This document shows, in pieces, positions 31,549-36,618 of a stretch of DNA of 36,618 bases. Every line of letters starts with the position of its first letter. The stretch's first letter is position 1. The DNA is taken from positions 1-36,618 of the forward strand of contig NZ_WRPM01000018.1 in NCBI RefSeq assembly GCF_009758175.1. The letters run 5' to 3'. This DNA is from Nesterenkonia alkaliphila (GTDB lineage Bacteria > Actinomycetota > Actinomycetes > Actinomycetales > Micrococcaceae). The notes beneath the pieces are model-generated. The model did no database searches. It was given only the letters and a program-made list of their open reading frames with translations, and was not told where the DNA came from. A program made the translations under genes and the position numbers.

Positions 31549-33519
31549 TCAGAGTTGGGCTGCGGCCTCGGCGATCCTAGCGTGGAGATCGCGCAGCCTG
31601 GACCGGTCTGTGCGGGTTTCGATGATCCGGATGCCCAGCCGGTCGTCCGGATGGGCCAGTGCCCGGCCCAACTCCCCGAGGTCCTCCGCGTAGAGGTACT
31701 CATGCTGATAGGCATCGGCCAGCGCCTCAATGTCCACAGTCTGCGGGGTGCCGAAGAGCCGCTCCACGGTCTGGGCCTGACCCGGGCGCCGTCCGACCTC
31801 GCCGTGCTCCAGCTGGTCGAAGATCGCTCCCCCGGCATCGTTGATCACCACCACATCCAGGTTGGGCGGCCGCTCAGTGGCGGGGATGAGCAGCGCATTG
31901 GCGTCATGCAGAAAAGTGAGGTCGCCCACCAGGGCGGTGACCCGTTGGCCGGCCGCGAGCGCCATTCCTGCGGCCGCTGAGATGTTCCCGTCGATTCCGG
32001 CGATGCCGCGCAGCGCTAGGACTGCCGGTGCTGAAGCCTCGCGGCGCCCGCGGGTCAGTGCTGCGGCCAGATCCACGTCCCGGATCACTGAGGAGGAGCC
32101 CAGCAGCAGGGGGGTGCGCACGGTCTCGGCAACGAACTGTGCGGCCCGCACCGAGCTGAGCGAGCCGGCAGCCTCATCCTCCTCACGGAGCACCGAATCG
32201 ATGATGCCCTGGGCCTTCAGCCCGCTCTCCTCCCAGTCACGGGCCCATTCGGGGCTGACCTGCCCGGCAAACTCCGCCAGGGCCCCGGCAGTGGTGATCA
32301 CCCGGCGGGGCAGGCGCTGGTCATGCCAGGGTTCGGCCTGCGGAGCGTACTGAACCACCTCGAGGTCCTGCCGGGAGATGAGCCGCTGCACCGGCCGGGT
32401 GAGGGTGGGGCGCCCTGCCACCACCACGCGCTCGGTAGTCTGGACAAGCTGCGCGGCAGCCGAGCCCTCCGGCGACTGCAGCAGCAGCCGGTACCCCTGG
32501 ACGGGCCCCAGATCGCTCCACCTGGCGCCGGAGGTGGGTTCGGCGAGCATCGGATGGCCCAAGGCACGCGCCAGTTCGATCGCCTCCGGCGGCGCAGCGT
32601 GGCCCATGACAAACAGTGTCCGGGTTGGTCCCGGCAACGGGCGGGGCTCCCCCTCGCTGCCTGAGGTGCCCGGCGCCCCCGCTCCGTTTTCCGCCGCGGG
32701 CCCGCTCAGCAGCTCCGCCGGCCCAGGCTCAGGCCGAGCCGCACTGTACATACGCTCCCGCTCCTTGGCCGGTATCACCCCACGGCGGGCCCAGCGGCCG
32801 ATCGTAGCTGCCGGACCCTCTTGAGGTGCCAAGCCCGGGGCCCCTGCCGTCGGCCCGGGCGGAGGCCCCCCGACCTCGGCGCCGGCGGGAACCAGCGGAT
32901 CGGCGAATCCGATGTTCAGGTGCACCGGGCCGGGCGCCGAACGTGCCGTGGCGGTGGTGGCCGCGCGCAGCAGCAGGGCGGTCTGAGTCTCAGCGGCGAG
33001 CATATCGTCCCGGGAGACCGGCTCCAGGCGCAGGGTGCCCTCAGCGATGGCTGACTGCTCCAGGGCAAGCTCATCCCGCACCCGGCCTGTGAACATCCCC
33101 TGCTGCCAAACGGTCTGGTTGGCCCCTGTGCCGTGCAGAGCCTCGGGACGGTCCGCGGTGATCGCCACCAGCGGCACCCCGCTCATATCCGCCTCCATCA
33201 CCGCCGGCAGTAGGTTCCCGGCCGCTGTTCCGGAGGTGGTGACCACCCCGGCCGGCTCTGCGGTGGCCAGTGCTATGCCTAAGGCGGTGAAGGCGGCAGC
33301 CCGCTCGTCAGTGCGGATGTGCAGGGTGAGCGCACCCAGCTGCTCGGCCTCGGCCAGGGCATAGGCCAGCGGAGCCGAGCGCGAGCCCGGACAGAGCACC
33401 ACATGGCGCATCTGCAGTGTCAGGCCCCGGATCACCCGGCGGGCCAGGCGGAGGGATTCGGAGTCCCTCGAGTCGTCGAACTCGCGGAACAAACCCCTCT
33501 CAGCTGCCATGGAGTACAT
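31549..33519 (-). CDS. menD: 2-succinyl-5-enolpyruvyl-6-hydroxy-3-cyclohexene-1-carboxylate synthase
   Basis: The protein is about 656 aa. The ThDP-enzyme N-terminus has LCPGSRSAPLAYALAEA and HIRTDERAAAFTALGIALAT; the middle has GVVTTSGTAAGNLLPAVMEA; the C-terminal ThDP motif is VGDLTFLHDANALL with VVINDAGGAIFDQLEH. It condenses isochorismate with 2-oxoglutarate. It is longer than typical (550-590 aa) because of a Pro/Ala/Gly-rich insertion at about residues 220-300. ATG 33519 is used (33510 also possible); the ORF's earlier GTG 33558 lies inside menC. It overlaps menC by 20 bp. Confidence 0.94.
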   Translation of the reverse strand: MYSMAAERGLFREFDDSRDSESLRLARRVIRGLTLQMRHVVLCPGSRSAPLAYALAEAEQLGALTLHIRTDERAAAFTALGIALATAEPAGVVTTSGTAAGNLLPAVMEADMSGVPLVAITADRPEALHGTGANQTVWQQGMFTGRVRDELALEQSAIAEGTLRLEPVSRDDMLAAETQTALLLRAATTATARSAPGPVHLNIGFADPLVPAGAEVGGPPPGPTAGAPGLAPQEGPAATIGRWARRGVIPAKERERMYSAARPEPGPAELLSGPAAENGAGAPGTSGSEGEPRPLPGPTRTLFVMGHAAPPEAIELARALGHPMLAEPTSGARWSDLGPVQGYRLLLQSPEGSAAAQLVQTTERVVVAGRPTLTRPVQRLISRQDLEVVQYAPQAEPWHDQRLPRRVITTAGALAEFAGQVSPEWARDWEESGLKAQGIIDSVLREEDEAAGSLSSVRAAQFVAETVRTPLLLGSSSVIRDVDLAAALTRGRREASAPAVLALRGIAGIDGNISAAAGMALAAGQRVTALVGDLTFLHDANALLIPATERPPNLDVVVINDAGGAIFDQLEHGEVGRRPGQAQTVERLFGTPQTVDIEALADAYQHEYLYAEDLGELGRALAHPDDRLGIRIIETRTDRSRLRDLHARIAEAAAQL

Positions 33520-34543
33520 GGTATGCGCAGCGCAGCCGCTCCAACCACCAGGCTTCACGGTCCCCGGTGACGCGATGGTCGCTGATCAGCTGCGGATCTG
33601 GGATGGGTGAGCGTACGACGACGCCCCCTTCTGTCTCTGCCACGGGGACCTGGATCATGCCCCCAGTGGGCACCAGCGGCTGGGCCACCAGCTCTCCGCG
33701 GAACAGGGTGACAGTGCCCAGTCCGCAGGCGTAGGGCAGCTCAGGGAGCCGGGCGGCCAGGGCAACGCCGGCGGTGAGCCCCACGGAGGTGTCCAGGGCG
33801 GAGGAGACCACAGCCGGCAGTCCGGCCTGCTCCACAATCTCCAGGGCCCGGTCGACACCGCCCAGCGGGGGCGCTTTGACCACGATCAGGTCGGCGGCTC
33901 CCAGCCGGGCAACCCGCAGCGGATCCTCTGCCTTGCGGACTGCCTCATCGGCAGCGATGGGCACCGGCGCACCGGCGGCATGGAGCTGTTCGCGCAGCTG
34001 CGCCAGCGGCTCGATCCCAGCCACCGGCTGCTCGGCGTACTCGAAGCGCCCCCCGGCGATCTCAGCGATCTGGCCTAAGGCCCGCACTGCTTGAGGAATG
34101 TCCCAGGCACCATTGGCGTCCACCCGGATACCGGCTGCTGGGGCGAGCCGGCAGACCTCGGTGACCCGGGCGGCGTCGTGCTCGAGGCTCTGCCCGGGTT
34201 CGGCGACTTTGATCTTCACCGCTGGGATACTGTCAGGGTCTCCATAGCGGCTCAGCACGGTCTCCACCTGATCTGGGCCCACCGCAGGCATGGTGGCATT
34301 GACCGGCACTGATCGGCGCAGCGGGCTGCCCAGCCCGGTCCAGCCCGCGTGGAGGCCGGCGCGCAGCCAGTGCGCGGACTCCGCGGGGCCGTATTCCGCG
34401 AAGGGGCCGAACTCCGCCCAGCCTGCGGGCCCGCGCAGCAGCGTCACCTCACGTGCGTGCTGACCGCGGAATCGGGTTCGCATGGGCAGTGAGACCACCA
34501 CTGCGGCCTCGAGAACCTCCTCGAGGGAGGGTAGTGCGTTCAC
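33500..34543 (-). CDS. menC: o-Succinylbenzoate synthase
   Basis: The 347-aa enolase-superfamily enzyme has the catalytic lysine pair in VKIKV, metal ligands in RVDANGAWD, EQPV and AADEAV, and the second-lysine region LIVVKAPPLGG. It dehydrates SHCHC to o-succinylbenzoate, the step after MenD and MenH. The start is GTG 34543, overlapping the stop of the upstream membrane-protein gene (GTGA). Its end overlaps menD, so the three genes are one operon. Confidence 0.94.
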   Translation of the reverse strand: MNALPSLEEVLEAAVVVSLPMRTRFRGQHAREVTLLRGPAGWAEFGPFAEYGPAESAHWLRAGLHAGWTGLGSPLRRSVPVNATMPAVGPDQVETVLSRYGDPDSIPAVKIKVAEPGQSLEHDAARVTEVCRLAPAAGIRVDANGAWDIPQAVRALGQIAEIAGGRFEYAEQPVAGIEPLAQLREQLHAAGAPVPIAADEAVRKAEDPLRVARLGAADLIVVKAPPLGGVDRALEIVEQAGLPAVVSSALDTSVGLTAGVALAARLPELPYACGLGTVTLFRGELVAQPLVPTGGMIQVPVAETEGGVVVRSPIPDPQLISDHRVTGDREAWWLERLRCAYHVLHGS

Positions 34544-34998
34544 CGGGAATCAGGGTGGTAGCCGAAGTGCCTGGCGTAGAAGTCGTCCAGAATGCGCCGG
34601 TAGACGGCTCGGCGGCGGTGGATGCGGATCAGCCAGGCACCTAGCCCCACAGTGGCGGCGGCGAAGCCGGCAGTCATGAACAGTGCGGTGAAGATCTGGC
34701 CGGTGTCGCCCTCATTGGCGTAGTCGACCATCACCGAGATGCTGGCACCGGTGAACACTAGGGTGAACGCCGTGAGCGGATAGGCCCAGGCCAGTGTCCA
34801 GGCCCGCCGGAAACCTGGCGGCGGGGGTGGAATCTGGCCGGCCCCGTGCGGAGCGGCCGCAGCCTCGTCCAGACTTCCCGGGGGCTGTGCGGGCAGTCCG
34901 CCGGAGGGGGCTGGCTCGGGCTGCTGCCACCGCTGTCGGCCGAACTGGTACTCGCCTGGGGACGGCTGGCCCTGCTGAGCTGCTGGCATGGAGTTCAT
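34540..34998 (-). CDS. Hypothetical membrane protein with proline-rich N-terminus
   Basis: The product is 152 aa from ATG 34998: about 65 residues rich in Pro, Gln, Gly and Ala, then two transmembrane helices (AYPLTAFTLVFTGASISVMV and ALFMTAGFAAATVGLGAWLI), and a basic C-terminus (RRRAVYRRILDDFYARHFG). The longer frame upstream of 34998 was not used because it overlaps the divergent PAP2 gene. It heads the menC-menD operon. It may be a membrane anchor or scaffold, but no function is known. Confidence 0.75.
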   Translation of the reverse strand: MNSMPAAQQGQPSPGEYQFGRQRWQQPEPAPSGGLPAQPPGSLDEAAAAPHGAGQIPPPPPGFRRAWTLAWAYPLTAFTLVFTGASISVMVDYANEGDTGQIFTALFMTAGFAAATVGLGAWLIRIHRRRAVYRRILDDFYARHFGYHPDSR

Positions 34999-35037
34999 CC
35001 TAGGGCACGCCTGCCAACTTCTGAGAGAATAGGCGGC

Positions 35038-36003
35038 ATGTCTTCTGCTCTGCGTCCGCCTGCCCGGCGCACCGGCCTTTGGATTACGGGGCTTCTGGTG
35101 TGCGGGGTGCTGTTCCTGGCGGTCTATGAGTATTTTGTGCGCACCGAGTCGGGTCAGTTCCTGGACAATGTGATGCGGCTGACCGCTGATCACTTCAACC
35201 ATCCGCTGCCGGAGCTGAACCCGAACAACAAGTGGATCGCGGTCTTCATGGTGCTCCCGCCGGCGGTGATCTTCGCGGTCATTGTGCTGGCTCGGCGGAA
35301 GTATCTTGCCGGGCTCATCGCGGTGGGCACTGTGCTGGCCTCCAATATCTCCACCCAGGTGCTGAAGTATGGGATGCTGGACCGCCCCGATCTGGTGGGC
35401 AATCCCACCTATTGGACCAATAATTCGCTGCCCAGCGGGCATACCACTATTGCCGCCTCGGTGGCGGTGGCAGTGTTCCTGGTGGCCAGCCCGCAGGCCC
35501 GGCCGGGTCTCGGTGTGCTGGGCGCAGTCTGGGGCGGCGGCTGGGGTGCCTATCTGTTCATCGAGGCCTGGCACCGGCCCTCGGATATGATCGCCGCCTA
35601 TCTGGTGGTGGCGGCCTGGGGCCTGGTGGGCGGTTGGCTGATCTTCCGCTGCGAACCGCGGAACAACACGGTGATCGCGGGGGAGGAACCAGGTGTGGCC
35701 CCGGCGGCCGGACTGAGTTGGTTCCTGGGGATTGTGCTGAGCATCGGCGCGGTGCTGTGCCTGATCTTCGCCGGGGGCTGGTCAGGCCTGGCTGCCAGTT
35801 TGGACGATCCGAGTCTGTGGCCCTGGATCGCTGGGACTCTGCTGTGCTTGGGACCAGCGTTCCTCACTGCTGCGGTGGGCATCAACTTCTTCGGCGCCGA
35901 GGCCGGCCGGCGGATGCGCGGGGCGGATGTGCCTGCCCCCAAGGGCGCCCGCATCGTCTATCCGATCCCGCCGGAGCTGCGCGAGCTCTACGAACGGGTA
36001 TGA
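35038..36003 (+). CDS. PAP2-family membrane phosphatase
   Basis: The 321-aa protein has six or more helices and the three-part PAP2 active site: K-x6-RP in KYGMLDRPD, PSGH in NSLPSGHTTIAAS, and S/x-R-x5-H-x3-D-like EAWHRPSDMIAAY. Such enzymes dephosphorylate lipid phosphates, including undecaprenyl diphosphate. ATG 35038 is preceded by AATAGGCGGC. It is divergent from the proline-rich membrane protein, and its stop overlaps the mutY start (ATGA). The C-terminal region is longer than minimal PAP2 proteins. Confidence 0.93.
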   Translation: MSSALRPPARRTGLWITGLLVCGVLFLAVYEYFVRTESGQFLDNVMRLTADHFNHPLPELNPNNKWIAVFMVLPPAVIFAVIVLARRKYLAGLIAVGTVLASNISTQVLKYGMLDRPDLVGNPTYWTNNSLPSGHTTIAASVAVAVFLVASPQARPGLGVLGAVWGGGWGAYLFIEAWHRPSDMIAAYLVVAAWGLVGGWLIFRCEPRNNTVIAGEEPGVAPAAGLSWFLGIVLSIGAVLCLIFAGGWSGLAASLDDPSLWPWIAGTLLCLGPAFLTAAVGINFFGAEAGRRMRGADVPAPKGARIVYPIPPELRELYERV

Positions 36004-36618
36004 GTCCCGCCACGCTCTCCCCCGGCCCCGTTCACCAGGGGGTTATCGCCTGGTACGCCGAGCAGGCCAGGGATCTGCCCTGGCGCCGCGCCGAATGCAC
36101 TCCGTGGGGGGTGTTGGTCTCGGAGATCATGCTTCAGCAGACCCCCGTGGCCCGGGTGCTGCCGAGATGGCAGGAGTGGATGCGCCGCTGGCCCACCCCG
36201 TACGACGCCGCCGGCGCACCTACCGCTGAGATCCTCACTGTCTGGGACCGGCTCGGCTACCCGCGGCGGGCGCTGCGCCTGCAGCAGGCCGCGCAGGCGA
36301 TTGTCGATCAGCACGGCGGAGAAGTTCCCGGCACCAGGGATCAGCTGCGCGCCCTGCCGGGGGTGGGCGAGTACACCGCAGCAGCGGTGGCCTGCTTCGC
36401 CTTCGACCAGCCAGAGGTGGTGGTGGACACCAATATCCGCCGAGTCCACGCCCGGGTGTTCTCCGGGCATGCACTGGCGGGGAAGACCTACACGGCCGAA
36501 CAGCGCAGACTGGCCCATGATGTGTTCCCGGACCCGGAGCATGACGGCGGGCAGTTCGCCTGTGCCTGGAACATCGCGGTGATGGAGCTGGGTGCCCTGG
36601 TGTGCACCGCACGGGCAC
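36000..36618 (+). CDS. mutY: A/G-specific adenine glycosylase, 3'-truncated by window end
   Basis: The visible 206 residues contain the HhH-GPD fold: WGVLVSEIMLQQTPVARVLP, RLGYPRRALRLQQAAQAIV, the hairpin LRALPGVGEYTAAAVACFAF, and the catalytic aspartate block VVVDTNIRRVHARVF. The iron-sulfur cluster cysteines and MutT-like C-terminal domain should follow beyond 36618. It removes adenine mispaired with 8-oxoguanine or guanine. The start overlaps the PAP2 stop by four bases, so the two are translationally coupled. Confidence 0.94.
   Translation, partial: MSPATLSPGPVHQGVIAWYAEQARDLPWRRAECTPWGVLVSEIMLQQTPVARVLPRWQEWMRRWPTPYDAAGAPTAEILTVWDRLGYPRRALRLQQAAQAIVDQHGGEVPGTRDQLRALPGVGEYTAAAVACFAFDQPEVVVDTNIRRVHARVFSGHALAGKTYTAEQRRLAHDVFPDPEHDGGQFACAWNIAVMELGALVCTARA

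Noticed and set aside
1-36618. CRISPR arrays, rRNA genes, IS transposases
   Set aside because: No regularly spaced repeats, rRNA signatures or transposase motifs were found by reading both strands.

Overview
The window is high-GC, densely packed bacterial DNA. Gene content points to an actinobacterium, probably a member of the Micrococcales close to Micrococcaceae. The reasons are the menaquinone genes (menC, menD, menF, menG plus a long-chain polyprenyl diphosphate synthase), an FprA-type ferredoxin reductase, many GTG starts and ATGA overlaps, and an MmyB-type XRE regulator. The family placement is inference from gene content and style, not from a marker-gene comparison.

Layout. 1-5.3 kb: MocR regulator with a direct-repeat operator, a LysE exporter, an arginase-family enzyme, and an HTH / ClpN-SRPBCC gene pair behind tandem palindromes. 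5.3-12.7 kb: small-molecule enzymes and regulators (isochorismatase-like hydrolase, a cytidine deaminase-ASCH fusion, a frameshifted MFS exporter, XRE, GNAT, TetR, Nudix, M24, PNPOx-like). 12.9-16.0 kb: small membrane proteins and a MerR-controlled operon of DsbA/FrnE-like oxidoreductase, nucleoside deaminase and a paired SMR exporter. 16.1-19.1 kb: LysE and MFS exporters, an NTF2-like protein and a DUF1648-type membrane protein. 19.2-23.1 kb: accessory-looking block with a frameshifted excisionase-like gene and a tightly overlapping run of metallophosphoesterase, N-formylglutamate-amidohydrolase-like protein, truncated histidine phosphatase and second metallophosphoesterase. 23.3-24.8 kb: tRNA-Lys(UUU) interrupted by a group I intron, then an Abi_2/HEPN gene behind an RNA hairpin leader. 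24.8-28.3 kb: SAM methyltransferase, FprA, a SUKH-like protein and a HIT protein. 28.3-36.6 kb: menaquinone block, a PAP2 phosphatase and the 5' part of mutY.

The strongest unusual feature is the tRNA-Lys(UUU) at 23314-23608. It is split after U34 by a 219-nt intron for which P1-P9 can be drawn by hand; the exons join to a 76-nt tRNA with an encoded CCA. Next are the cytidine deaminase-ASCH fusion (possible N4-acetylcytidine salvage), the Abi gene with its terminator-like leader, the tandem CAAC-N4-GTTG operators of the HTH/ClpN-SRPBCC pair, and the phosphoesterase/FGase-like block.

Three genes (MFS at 6.7-7.9 kb, hypothetical at 13.0-13.5 kb, excisionase-like at 19.2-19.4 kb) are each broken by one small frameshift. 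Either this is real decay or the assembly contains indel errors. No integrase, IS transposase, rRNA or CRISPR array was seen, and no gap over 300 bases lacks a gene.
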